Assembly: GCA_020631735.1 (NCBI GenBank)
Contig: CM036197.1
Location: 49,151,880 to 49,215,879, forward strand
DNA: 64,000 nucleotides
Source of the DNA: Saccharum officinarum
Lineage: Eukaryota; Streptophyta; Magnoliopsida; Poales; Poaceae
Reading direction: 5' to 3'
Shown: one piece after another, positions 20,208 through 32,315 of the stretch
Position numbering within the stretch: position 1 is the stretch's first letter
How the letters are laid out: each line of letters starts with the position of its first letter
The notes under the pieces: model-generated
The model's database searches: none
Told to the model about the DNA's origin: nothing
Seen by the model: only the letters and a program-made list of their open reading frames with translations
Translations under genes and position numbers: made by a program

Positions 20208-22892
20208 GGTTGTTGCTTGTGGGATACTTCTCTAAATGTTCAGCAAGAGCTTGATCTTCCAAGTATGGGCAACTAGTAGTGTGGGTAAATCTATGTATTA
20301 GGTGGCGCAAATTTGGATTAATCTATTATCAATAGGTGATCTATTCTGCTGGTGCTTTAATGTAACCCTTTTGTAATGTTGTGAGAGTTGTTTACTAGAC
20401 AGCATGCAGTTTAGCATTAGATATGCTAGTTCTTTTGTTAATGCATAATGCCATGAAATAGCCAACTAGGTCTAGTTCGAGCTACCCAGCACATCCAAGT
20501 TATGAGTTTGAAATGCTACCCTTTGTGTTTCCGGAATGATGTCTCTATATTTTATATGTACTTCCTTTCTCTCAGCCTTATCGAGCAATTACTAACTGAA
20601 TTTGTGTTTTCCTCGGTGATGTGTATGTTTATTTATGCTATAAATCGCATTTATTTTCCATATGATGCGGTGGTCATGTCTCAGAAATGTTTGAACTGAG
20701 AGCTCTGTCACATTAAGCTCGAATGTGACTAGTTGTTGTGCTGCTGGTTACTTGCATTTGCTTTGGCTGTCGAGGAGAAGCTGAATGAAGAATGTATTCT
20801 ATTCAGCTATAGTCAATTATTCATTATTACAACCAGTTTAAGTTGAGCTAGTGTTTTCATAACATATTCTTCAACTATAAGTCAATTGTGGATTTGTCTT
20901 TCTTCTGTCCTGTGCATGTGAAGAAATGAATTTTTTTCTATATAATATTTCTCTACTTATTATATCTTGCAGTTTTACAATAACTTAACCAAATGTTCTT
21001 ATGCTGAAGAAAGAACAAAAATTATATCCCATATTTTGCCAAATGCCAACATCCCTTTGTTTAGTAAACTTTAAAGCTTAAAGAACTAGAAGCATTATCC
21101 TTGAAATCTTCCTAGTTGTTTACATGGTATAGTGTTTCCAGCAAATGTTTCCATGTATGCTTCTAAAGAATAAGTGGCACTATGTAACAGATGAAGGTAG
21201 TTGATTGTATTATATAGATTCTTTGCAATAATATAAATGCCTGGTTCTATTTTTTGTGAATACCAAAAGTGAGTTTAACGTCAGTTTCAACTTTGAAGAT
21301 TTGCAGTGTAATACATACAGGGGCAATCCTCCTATAGCTCTGACATCAGTTTTTTTACTGAATATGACAAATTCTATCTGTCTCGAAGTACAATCCTATA
21401 GTCTTTTCCTTCTGTTTAGCATAAAGCTTCAGTTCTTTAGGCATTGGGCCTTTTTCAGTGGCTACCCCTGAATCAACACTGTTTCTTCCATGTTTAGGTT
21501 TCTCATCTGAACTTTGACTATCAGAGTATCTTCTACCAGTTACTAGGGCTATGTTTTGATAAGACTCCCCTGAAGCAATCTCCCCCATTCAAGCAAGTAT
21601 ACTTGTATAGTCTGCAGTTTGCGACGTTGTATCTTATGTGGTAGCCTAATAACATATACTGGAACAGTACTATTATGGCTTGCATGAAATATATTAATTT
21701 ATTAATTCACTGTGATTGCCATCCCATATTCCGATGTGAGTGCTGCTTGATATTACTCTTGCTCAGGGTCTTTTACCAATAGTTTATTCTTGTAGGTATT
21801 TTTATTTGACTAGAAACTTTTGCAGCTTTGCGACGCCCTACCAGCCAGATTATGAAGCTCAAGATGACTAGAGAGATCATAGATTCTCAACATCTCATAG
21901 ACCTTATAGAGATCAATAAATGCCAATTTCTTAAGCACGAGTAGACAATTTACTTTTTGCAATGAAGATTACTTAGGGATATACATTCAGTTAAGTTTCT
22001 GGGAGCAGAAGGCCGTAAATTTAATGCCAAGGTAGAATGTTTATAGTGTATGAGCTATTGAGGTTGGATTTGTTGTGTAAGTTGAGATCTTCTTTCTCAT
22101 AAGTACAGTTACTCTCTGAGTGCCCACTTTCTCCAATTGAGATTGCAACATAGTGATCATTTGGGGCCAATGCCAAAAAGGTTTCATTCTGGTGGTGGTT
22201 TTTGCAGGGCATTCTGTCTAGTGACAGCGATTGACTTCTTAGTAGTATAATACCCAGTGACATTTCTACATAATGACGAAGAACTTGACTGCATTCTCCA
22301 AATAATGATCATGTTTCCTTTCTTACAAAAGTCGCTGCTTTACTTTTTCTGCAGATTATGTCTTCCCTCCTCTTTAGTTTTCGAATCGTTATTATGTATT
22401 AGTGATACGGTTGAGTTGCAGCCATTCTTATTATTTTCACTACTAACATAGGTTGTCGGTGTTGTTCACACTCCTGGATGTAACTGCAAATACTCTTTAG
22501 GCAACTCTTGAGTTGTTTAAAATCTGATATATGTATTTAGTATTTTTCATTACATGAAAGAGTGTGGTTAAAAAAGAAATCCTTATGGATCTGCATCAAT
22601 TGAATGATTTTTTTAGTGCTAACTTAATGCTATGAGCCTATGTATGCACACATAAATTTATAGACATTTTGATCTGTATGATTGTCATCTCTATTTGTGG
22701 TTCAAATTATTATTGGATGTGTTATGAACAACAGGTGTGTTAACCAGTGCATGCATCGTCAGTCACTCAGTCTTTTCTCAAACCAACCAATGGACCCTTT
22801 GTATCTGTGAACTATGACATTTGTTTTTGAAAATGAATCTTGATCATGTTGAACTGGTTATGTCTGTTTGCCCTTGGGCACTATATATGTTT
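20208..22892. other. AT-rich intergenic DNA
   Basis: No gene was recognised. 21608-21674 is repeated at 28993-29059. At 21822-21876 an acceptor-like TTTTGCAG is followed by a short open stretch ending in TAG (ATPYQPDYEAQDD), which could be an orphan last exon but has no partner exons. Confidence 0.45.
21608..21674 (+). repeat. 67-bp dispersed repeat, copy 1
   Basis: Matches 28993-29059 in the same orientation with about six mismatches (shared core GCGACGTTGTATCTTATGTG, then GTAGCCTAA). Nature unknown. Confidence 0.85.
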
Positions 22893-22897
22893 CAAAT

Positions 22898-24671
22898 TGA
22901 AAGGATCTAATAGGCATAGAAGGGGTGAATAGGCAAATCTAAAAAAAACCTAAACTCAAAAACTCAAAGCTGAAGTTAAATACCTACCGGTACTACCGGT
23001 TGGTTTGGACCAGTACTACCGGTGAGAGATCACCGGTACTACCGACGCAAACCACCGGTACTACCGGTACCCTACTGAAACTACGAAATCAGAGATTTGT
23101 GAGTTATGATTTCAGATCTGAGTTTTACCCCACTACCGAAGATGATGTTGATGAAGTTAATGAACTCCCTTTTGCTTATTCCTTCACCAAATCATAGATC
23201 GGGCACCCACAACCTATGAGAGAGATAAGGATAGAGGAAGAACACGAAGAACAAGTAATATCTCAAGTAACACAATCAACAACAATAAGCACGCGGGACA
23301 CACGATTTATCCCGAGGTTTGGAAACCCCACAAAGGAGTTCCTACGTCCTCGTTGTTGAGGTGACCACTAAGGTCAGAGTCTCTTCCACCTCCTTGCCTC
23401 CCTCAAGCAATCACAAAGGTTAGCCCGAGATTTCCACTAAGAACTCAAGGGTGATACAAACACTTCGGGTTGCCCTCATAAGTAGAACAACACGGGCAAC
23501 CACGAAGAACACCTAGTCGGCTAGGATTCCAAGAACCCAAGAGTAACAAATACAAAATAAGCCAACTAGGAGGAGAACCAAGTGCTCAAGATGCGAAACG
23601 AAGCTTTCCACTCTCAAATCTCTTCTCTCTACTCAAATCTTGCAAGGGATTGGATTTAGGAGCAAAGAGGAAGAGAGAGAGAGGGTGAGTCAATGCTTAG
23701 GAGTTGTTTGTCTGAAGGTAGGTAGGAGTAAATGGTGTCGGTAATGGTTAGAAATGAATGAGAGAGCTATTTATACACTTATCTTCGAAGCGGTACCGGT
23801 ACTGCCGGTGAGTACCCACCGGTACTACCGGTCCTAAGGGTTCCAACCGTTACAGTCAACCTACTGGTGATTTTGCGAGAAAATAGCCTACCAGTACTAC
23901 CGGGCTTTCATTAGTACCACCGATCAACGACCGGTACTACCGGTTCAACCACCGGTACTACCGCTAGTACAGTTTACAGCGAAGACGAGTTTTGCGGGAA
24001 TTTGGCCTACCGGTACTACCGGTCACGACCGGTACTACCGCTAGAATAAAAACTCACAGAACTAAAGCTCTGCCACCGGCCAGATTTATGCCTACCGGTA
24101 CTATCGGTGCTCCCAGGCATAAAACACCTCTCTAAGTGTCCGTGAGTGCAAAGGTGTCTCTCACACGCATAAACAAACACATATTGAGCACTAATTCCCC
24201 ATCTAGATAACCTAATTTGTATCCCTCTTGATAGTGCGGCGTTTCCTATAACTCAAGATAAAAACTCACAGAACTAAAGCTCTGCCACCGGCCAGATTTA
24301 TGCCTACCGGTACTACCGGTGCTCCCAGGCATAAAACACCTCTCTAAGTGTCCGTGAGTGCAAAGGTGTCTCTCACACGCATAAACAAACACATATTGAG
24401 CACTAATTCCCCATCTAGATAGCCTAATTTGTATCCCTCTTGATAGTGCGGCGTTTCCTATAACTCAAGCTAAAATATAAAATCTAATCGAGTCATTTAA
24501 GACTGAACGCTTTCCAATCAATGGAATTGAGGGTGCTATCATCACCAAATGTGACCATTCAAATTCTTTCATCGGACTAACACCTGCATATTCACTTAGA
24601 TAAATATGTTAGTCCCTAATTTGATTGTCATTAATTATCCAAAACCCACATCGGGGGCGAATGCACTTACA
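22898..24671 (-). mobile_element. solo LTR of a copia-like element (minus orientation)
   Basis: On the plus strand it reads TGAAAGGATCTAATAGGC at the left and GCGAATGCACTTACA at the right, so both strands start TG and end CA. A perfect 5-base target duplication CAAAT lies at 22893-22897 and 24672-24676. A TATA box on the minus strand (GTATAAATA, 23768-23776) gives the orientation. No gag or pol is present, so it is the product of LTR-LTR recombination. The LTR carries nine exact copies of GGTACTACCG plus variants, mostly as ACCGGTACTACCGGT. Confidence 0.9.
24046..24469 (-). repeat. tandem duplication of a 212-bp unit inside the solo LTR
   Basis: ATAAAAACTCACAGAACTAA at 24046 recurs at 24258. 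The two units are almost identical (CTATCGGT/CTACCGGT and GATAACC/GATAGCC are among the few differences), so the duplication is young compared with the LTR or was kept similar by conversion. Confidence 0.95.
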
Positions 24672-24895
24672 CAAATAAATAAGCATGTGTTTACTCAGAT
24701 TATTGTGCCATCGGTCCTCTTGTGATTTATTCTTTGCTCCCTATCTGGAAGACATCATTTAGCTATTATCAATTACCTACATGGCTTGAGTCATTTCCTG
24801 TGGTTGACTAAAAGATTTGCCATCCTACTGAATTTGATTTCTACTTGTGTATTCATGCTAGTATATTCAGGTATGTTGGTACCTCGGTGCACATC

Positions 24896-27372
24896 TGAAA
24901 GGTCCTTATTTGGTTTTGGTAATTGAGTGACAATCTTAGGTGGACTAATTATGTTTATGTGAGAAGTGAGATACACAGGTGATTAGTCCATAAGTATATG
25001 TGTGTGAGCAACATATGCCCTGAAGGTAGAAATGGCTTGGAGATGTTGCAAAGCTTGCACATGTGATGGAGTAGCTCATTGCATATGAGACATGACATTA
25101 AGTCATGTGATCAAGGTGGAGAAAATCAAGACATGACTTGGCTCGATGGACTGATTGCAAGTGTGAAGGGCAAGTCAGAGGCTTTGAAGTGAGGGACCGC
25201 GTGTGACGGTGAAGCTTGAGCAAGACTTGGTGCCGATGGACCGACACAACGGTGAAGAGCAAGTAAGGTTAAGATTGATGAACCAATACGGTCACGTGAT
25301 GATATAAAGTGGATCATATCATTTGGTGATTGGTTGGTGCATGTGTTGCATCAACATTGGAGGAGATGGAATAGAATGCGCAAGCCAAAGGTATAACCTA
25401 GAGCATATCCATTTCACCGGTCATAGGTGTGTAGAGAAGTTTATGATCGGGTTTAGAATAGATGGTCGTACTATTAAGAGGAGCAAACTTGTTTGCATAT
25501 CGGTCATCTAGTGCCACTCGAGTGATCTAACTTTGCATCATTGCTAGAATCGAGTGGCGTGGCAAGTTGAGTGGCTAACTCTTTTGAAGAAAATGATTGT
25601 GAAAATGCTAACACACATGCACATGGTGGTGTACACTTGGTAGTATTAGCACATTTGCAAAGGAGGTGAAGTTTGAGCGGTAGAGATGGATTTGGTGTTT
25701 TTCATGGAAGTGAAATGCATTTTTTCACTACGCCGGAGGTAGAGATTTTCTCTAAGTCAAAGGAGAAGGAAGTCGGAGAAGAAACAGAGGTGAAAGGAGG
25801 TCACTGGTGTGACCAAACGATGGACAGGACGCGGTCTCGGCACGACCGGCACGTCCGGTCAGTGGCAGCAGCTGTGCGCGATGTGGGGCGCTAGGGTTTG
25901 CAACCGACGCGTCTAGTCCCTCGCGGAACAACGCGTGTCTCAGAGCTGATCGGACACGATGGCACATCCGGTCACGTGCAATCGGACGCATCCGGTCGAT
26001 AAAGTCGCTCTCTAGAACCTCTCTGGACAACGACCGGACACTGGCACTGTCACGTCCGGTTGTGGCGTGGAGCGCGTCCGGTCAAACAGTGAAACGCGTC
26101 CGGTCGATCTCTTGACCGTTGGCATGCAAGTGACTGTTGGGATCGCGCGGACAACGTTGAACGTAGGACGACACGTGGACGGCTGCGAGTAACCAGACGC
26201 AGTGCATCGCATTCGATCAGTTCGGCCGACGCGTCCGGTCGCTGCGAAAATTGCCCAGTAAAAGGGTAGTGGCTCTATTCGTTCGTGGGGCTATAAATAC
26301 TTGTAGTGGCCGGCCTTGGCCGGTAGCTGAGCACACTATAGCCTTGGTGGCTTATGTGGTAGTGCTTAGGAGCCCTCTAACTCACTTTTGCTTGATAGTG
26401 TTCATCCGATCGAGTGAGTGAGCGATTCTAGTGCGATTGCATCGTGAGGTTGCATCGAGTAGCATTAGGTGTTCGTGTTGCAAGCCGGTGGTGCTTGTTA
26501 TTCTTAGAGGTTGCCACCTCCTAGACGGCTTGGTGGCTTGTGGCTCTGTCGAAGCTCGCAAGAAGATTGTGCGAGGCTTCGGAGAAGTTTTGTGAGGGGG
26601 ATTGTGCTCACCCTATGGGGATCGCGAAGAGCAACTCTAGTAAAGCTTGTCATTGAGCTACTACACTTGCAGTAGGTTCTTGTGGCGCCTTTGGGAGGCT
26701 CGGTTGTGAATACCGATTAGCCACCGAACCACGAGGTGTTGGTCGACACAACGGGGACTAGCTTGGTGGCAACCAAGTGAACCTCGGTGAAAAAAAACAT
26801 CGTGTCAACTTTGTGTATTTCTTCATGGTGGTTTGCATCCTCTCTACGCGAACTTGTATTTAATTATATACTTAAGTGCTTGTGTAGTTGCTCTTATAAC
26901 AAGTTTGCTTGTGTAGCTAGCTAGTTACCTTCTTGCTTGTGTAGCTAGAAGTTTTTCCTTTGCGTGGCTAATTTGGTTTGAGTAACTTTGTTAGTCACTT
27001 TGCTTAGTTTGTGTAGCTAAGTAATTTGTGCTCTCTAATTTGGTATTGGTTGTCTTATTATTGAGCATTGCTAGTGAGCTTAGGGGCTTTGTGCTTTTGC
27101 CTCACTAGTTGTGTAGGAGCTTCCTCCGTGTGCAAAGTGCTAGTGGCATAGGTTTGTGTGACCTTGCTCCTAGAATTGGATAGGTGAGCTCTTGCTAGTC
27201 CGGCACCTTATTTGCTTGATTAGGATCTTTTGTAAGGTGCTAAAGTTTTAGATAGAGGGGTGTAGTTTTGGCTAGACCGATAGTTTTAATTCCACACTGT
27301 TTTTGTTAGCCGAATCGATTAAGTTTTAGAAAGGACTATTCACCCCGTCTAGTCCGCCATCATGACCCTTCA
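24896..27372 (+). mobile_element. 2.48-kb solo LTR of a copia-type element (plus orientation)
   Basis: It begins TGAAAGGTCCTTATTTGG and ends GCCATCATGACCCTTCA, with TGAAAGGTC/GACCCTTCA as inverted ends. A perfect 5-base target duplication ACATC lies at 24891-24895 and 27373-27377. A TATA box (CTATAAATAC, 26291-26300) points right. 25850-26240 holds repeated CGTCCGGTC words (four exact, several variants). Its last ~680 bases match 1-683. No interior remains. Confidence 0.92.
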
Positions 27373-27948
27373 ACATCCTTTTCCAGAACAGCAATTATCA
27401 TGTATTGAGTGTCAAATAGCCATTACCATGTCCTTTATGATGGGAATCATTTTACTGCTTATGCACTGCAAATCTCATCTCAATTTATTCTCCCATAGCC
27501 GTCGTCACATATCTCTTTTTTTTTGTTTTTTTTGTTTCTATAATTGATTATTTTTCCGTTTTCTTTCAGTACCTCTACCCTCCCTAGGTCAACAAGAAAT
27601 TCCAACTTCAGGTACCAGTGAAGTGGTTTGTCAAAACTCCGGTAAGCAATAAGCATAACCCTTGGTCTGTTCATAGATTTTGATGGTATCCAGAAATCTG
27701 ATGTCAAACCACAACATTATTTTTGTACTGAGTGGCTAAATTCTATTTTGGATTTTGTTTATTCTACAATTCAGTATATGAGAACTAGATACATCATTGT
27801 TATCTTCTCAAATTTGAGTACAACTATAAAGATAGGCAAAGGCAGTTTGCTCTCAAATAATTTTGATTTTTTAATTTATTCATCACTATAGAAAATCATT
27901 ACAAGCTCTCTTTCAACTTTCCTTATCCCAGCACTACCGTACACTGTA

Positions 27949-28184
27949 CTCCCTCCGTCCCAAAATATCTGTCGTTTTCGCTTCCCGAGAAACAACTTTA
28001 ATAAATTATATATTAAAAATATTAATATTTATGGTACATAATTGGTATCATTGGAAAAAATCTTTGAATCTAGTTTTTTTAATAAATTTATTTGGAGATA
28101 CAAATGTTGTACGCATATTCTACCAATTGAGTCAAACTTGCGGCAAGAAAATCAAAAGCGACAGATAAATTGGGACAGAGGGAG
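27949..28184. mobile_element. Stowaway MITE (Tc1/mariner type)
   Basis: Inverted ends CTCCCTCCGTCCCA and TGGGACAGAGGGAG, flanked by TA on both sides (27947-27948, 28185-28186). AT-rich interior of 236 bases in total. Non-autonomous. Confidence 0.92.
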
Positions 28185-28992
28185 TAATTATTTCTTTATG
28201 TTCTAATTCACTTAGGGTTGCAAAGCTAAAGATTTCATATAAGCATTATTTTAATACATTATGGCAGCAGGACTCCTAAGCTAATGATTCAGTTCTGATC
28301 TACACACTGTGAACCCAACTGGAGTTTGTAATGTACCTGTTTTAATCATTTATTTAGTCTATTATATGTATTAGTTCATATTGTAGTGGTTGATTTTCGT
28401 TTGCGATTCAATCACCCAGCTCCACAACTGCATTGGTTTCCTAGTTTAATATTCAAACAGCAACAATAGCTTTAGCATTCAAAGATCCAATCGTAGTCTA
28501 AATGTTTGTTATTCTCTATTGTTTTTGGCATACTTTGTACTCAATCATAGCAGACTTGTTATGTATCTTAAGTTAGCAGTTAGCATGTACACTTCTATTT
28601 CTTCCTTTATATTATATTAGTTTCTTTATTACTTTGGAATTTGCAATTTTTCCTTGTCGTATATTTATTTCCTATGTGCACATCTGGATTATAGACTTGT
28701 GTGTGAAGAACTTGTAGTCGTTCCTATGTGCTCATACCGTGTACACCACATTCCTAGGTAGTTGCTTCCTGAAGATTTTTGTATCCACAGGCATATTAAT
28801 TACATGGTAACTGTGAATTAAAATTTCAGTGTATCATTCTTTCATGTATTATTCTTACCTTAGTGACAACCCTTGATTTGAATGCTCTGAATTTCTCTCA
28901 AGTTTGAATTCCTAATATTTGGAACATACTATTTTGTATAGCATTTCAGAAGTTCAAGTTTTTGCTAGTTTTAATGCTCTCTAGGAACTTAC

Positions 28993-29059
28993 TAGTCTGC
29001 AGTCTGCGACGTTGTATCTTATGTGGTAGCCTAAGAACATATCCCGGAACGGTACTATT
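28993..29059 (+). repeat. 67-bp dispersed repeat, copy 2
   Basis: Same sequence as 21608-21674, direct orientation, with about six mismatches. Confidence 0.85.
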
Positions 29060-30960
29060 GGCTGACCTCTATTAGGGTTGAGTGCCCAATTCTATTTAGT
29101 CGCACATGGATATGATCATATGATTATGTTATTTATGCAGCAACATCATTTTTGTGGACACCGAATAATGTATTTAATATAATTGGTTATTACCGTAAAA
29201 TTCATTTGGTAGAAAATTCATGTCTACATTCTACAATGATTTCCCTTTTCTCAAAACATTTTTTTATACTTCTTTCATTTTTAGAGTTAATAGAGAATTC
29301 ACTTTTAATCACTATGCAATTTAGCAATGTGTTCTTCCATGAGAGTAGAATTAGTTTATAGAACTTTAATCTTGTCTTGTTCGAACTAAAAATTCTACCT
29401 TTTTCTTATTGTAAGATTTTACCTAGTGTTAGGTTTTAGGTACACTTGTAATTTTGTACTGTGTTCTGCGTACAGTAAGTTTCAAATGAACTTGTTTCAT
29501 TTGTTAAAAAATAATATCAAACTACGTATAGTCCAAGACAAAACAATCAGTTTTTGGTATCTAGATATAGACATCTAATTGTAACAAACAAAGAGAATTA
29601 CCTTCACTTTGCAGAGGAGTGTTTATCTTCTATGGTCCTTTCACATTGGCTAAAGTTGACTAGCTGAAAAATACTTCCTACTATGCTATACTTAATGACT
29701 ATGGATTGAATTAACTACTTAAGTATACCTGTTGTAGGCCTCTTGATAGTCTATAGTATCTTCTAGATAATCTTGACAATTAATTACTATTACATTACCC
29801 CAGTAAGATAGATGTCAAAACTCTTCTGTTGTCCTGCACTGTACCTCCTAAATAGAATAGTTGTTATTTTATTTTTCAGGTGACAACTTTGTTCTCTCAT
29901 AGGATATCATTGCTGAATTATTTTTCATCTCATTGGTCAAGGTCAGTTGAATTCTCATCTCCCCAAAATGAAATTCTTAGGCAAGTTTGTCATCTAAGAT
30001 GCAAGAATAGTCTCTCAACTGAATCCATCTATATGAAATCTCTCATTAGTCTCTGGCTTCTAGTTGTGAGAATTGACACTATTCTACAAATTGTGCCCCA
30101 ACAAAGGCTGCTTATATCACTTTGTCTGAATCACTATGTTGTTCAAAGATCAGATTTCTGCCTGAACCAGACCATCCATGTTTATAGCTTCAAAGTATCG
30201 TCTCCACTGGTATAAGGTTATATTGTGACCAAACTTTTAAGTCCACAGCTTCTATTGGCACTGTTTGGTAGAATCATCTAACAGATAGTTTACTCTCATT
30301 TTTGTGATAATTGTATCTAGTGATTTGTTTGCTAGTTTTGGGTGCTCTTTTTTTTCTCGGACAAAGTTTTGGGTCCTTTTGGCCCACTTCTGTAAGTATT
30401 TAAGGTAGTTCCTTACTGTATTTTAGGCATATAAGTATTAAAAGCTTCAAGAACTTTGTCCCTCATGAAGAATCACAAAGTTCTAATGTCTTTGAGATTC
30501 TTTATGCTACCTCTGTGTAATTTCTTTTTTTACTTGAACATGAACCGTCTCGGCTGCTTCAGGATTAGAGATGTTGAATGATTTCCTTCCTTCTTTTGGT
30601 ATTTTTTCTATTGAGATTTGAGATCATTTTCCTGTATAGCGATATAGTGATGATTTGATAAGCTGACATAATGTTTTAGTGCAACTACACCGTGGCAAAT
30701 GATATATCAACGAACACAGACCCAGTAGTTAAACCATTAGACTAAGGCTCATGGGCTTTTTTCCCCCTTGGGCTGTATGCTTGCAGTTCTTTCCGTGCAT
30801 TCCACTGCAGCACACTTAAAAAAGGAGAATTCAAAGTTAATCTTTTCTTAGCTAGAGGTAATATTTGGTTGAGTTCTACTTCTTACATTTTAGCGAGTGC
30901 ATTTTTTGGATATTTGTTTGAACTATGACTTAATAATTGCAATTATGGATTTTATTGAAG

Positions 30961-31269
30961 CAATCATCCCTGCAAAGAAGCTCTATGAAGCAGTTGACCT
31001 GGTTCCCCTTAGCTGCATGGTTATCGGCAGCAGTAGACTAAGCACGCTCAAGGGGTAAACATGCAAAGCTTGTGTTTTCTGAATTTTATGATCTCAAACC
31101 TTCCTGCACTCAAGATTGTGTTCAAGGTTGACCTTGCCGTAGCGCAGTACCAGTCTCCTTACCAACAGCTGTTGTTGTTGCCTGAACGCAGGGCTCTGAT
31201 CGGGAGCGTGAGCACCTATATTGTGAACCACGCGCGTGCCCTGTGACGTTTGTCGAGGAGAACATGTAG
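30961..31269 (+). pseudogene. 3' end of a universal stress protein (USP) family gene, decayed
   Basis: Two exon-like pieces join in frame: 30961-31054 reads AKKLYEAVDLVPLSCMVIGS and ends LSTLKG at a GTAAAC donor; 31192-31269, after acceptor GAACGCAG, continues ALIGSVSTYIVNHA. This matches the C-terminal part of plant USP-domain proteins, where the glycine-rich loop (G-S-R-G-L) and GSVSxYxVNxA bind ATP. Here the loop reads GSSRLS. After NHA two extra bases (CG, around 31232-31235) throw the frame off; without them the frame would continue to the TAG at 31267-31269. Earlier exons with the start were not found upstream. It is either a pseudogene remnant or a badly truncated gene. Confidence 0.65.
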
Positions 31270-32315
31270 GGGCAGTCAGCCCGATGAACTCTGCTGTTTA
31301 CAAGCTTCATTCACTACAAGAACAATACGTATATATATATATGTGTGGTAGCCGGATTAAATAAGTGTTCTTGACATGCACTGATCAGGTGGATCTAGCA
31401 ACTTAGAAAATAAATAATAGAATCTGCGGAATCCTGTGCTTGAAATTCATTCAATTAGGAGTGGACAGTTTCGCAAAAAAAAAAAAAAAATAGGAGTGGA
31501 CAGAACATGTCTTGGCACTGTCATCATATGAAGATATCTCTAGGCCCGTTGTAATCGACGAATAATTTGCTTGTAAAATCAGTTAAAGAAATATACGGCT
31601 CCGAGTTTTTTTTTTGTAAGTCTACTCGCTGTGCTGAATTTGCGATTGGAGGATTTGCAATTCGTGTACAGTTCCTCAACCGCCAGCTATATGATCGGAC
31701 GGTTGAGACGAAACCTTGGGGCTCAAATAGATGACTACCTCACGGGTCTTCCTTTCTACTGGACAAAACTGAATGCACAAAACTTGGAACACTAGTACGC
31801 TTTGTTTAAAACTATACTTTAATAAAATAATAAGATATAAGTACAAATATAAGACGTTGGGATGATAAGCAAAGATTTATTTGAAACCGTACTTGAAATA
31901 AAAACAAATTATAAGTAAACCAAGGAAAAGCAAAGATTTAAATGAAAATGTACCGGAGAAAATAATATAATTATAAATATAAAATGTTGGGAAAGGATAA
32001 GCAAAAAAAGAAATATGAGCGAAAAGGAGAAGAAATGAGTGCGAACAGAAAAGGGATAACAGGAATGAGCCAGCTGAGCTAAATACATGTGACAGTGGAG
32101 AGGGAAAGACATTTGTGTTTGGGAATAGGATAGCAGGAATGGAGGAGCCAGCACCTAGGAATGCAAACACCCTGCGGAGAACGAACCAGAAAAGTGGGAA
32201 AGGTGGGGAGGACCGAGCTAGGAAAGGGTGATGACGGGCGCGAATCTAAAAGCACTGCTGGACAACGAGAGATAAGGCATACGCGCACAGGCCATTGCGG
32301 AGTTTTATTTTCGCA
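31270..32315. other. intergenic DNA
   Basis: Contains a short AT microsatellite near 31330, an A run near 31476 with a duplicated TAGGAGTGGACAG on either side (about 31457 and 31493), and AT-rich DNA. No gene was recognised. Confidence 0.5.

Larger units (their letters stand above)
27378..30960. other. AT-rich intergenic DNA
   Basis: Holds one Stowaway MITE and one dispersed repeat copy. A possible orphan exon is 27570-27649: acceptor TTTCTTTCAG, an open frame containing PLPSLGQQEIPTSGTSEVVC, and donor CCG|GTAAGC. I do not recognise it and no joining exon was found. 29880-30215 is open on the plus strand (111 codons), with no recognisable similarity. Confidence 0.4.

Noticed and set aside
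21838..21876. Short terminal exon ending ATPYQPDYEAQDD
   Set aside because: Good acceptor and stop, but no partner exon and no recognised family; too short to call.
22985..24120. The repeated ACCGGTACTACCGGT words as a CRISPR-like array
   Set aside because: Spacing is irregular, the words are short near-palindromes, the DNA is plant nuclear, and the region is inside an LTR with target duplications.
31877..32170. Minus-strand ORF of 97 codons rich in F, S and L
   Set aside because: Composition follows AT-rich DNA, with no motif and no splice context.
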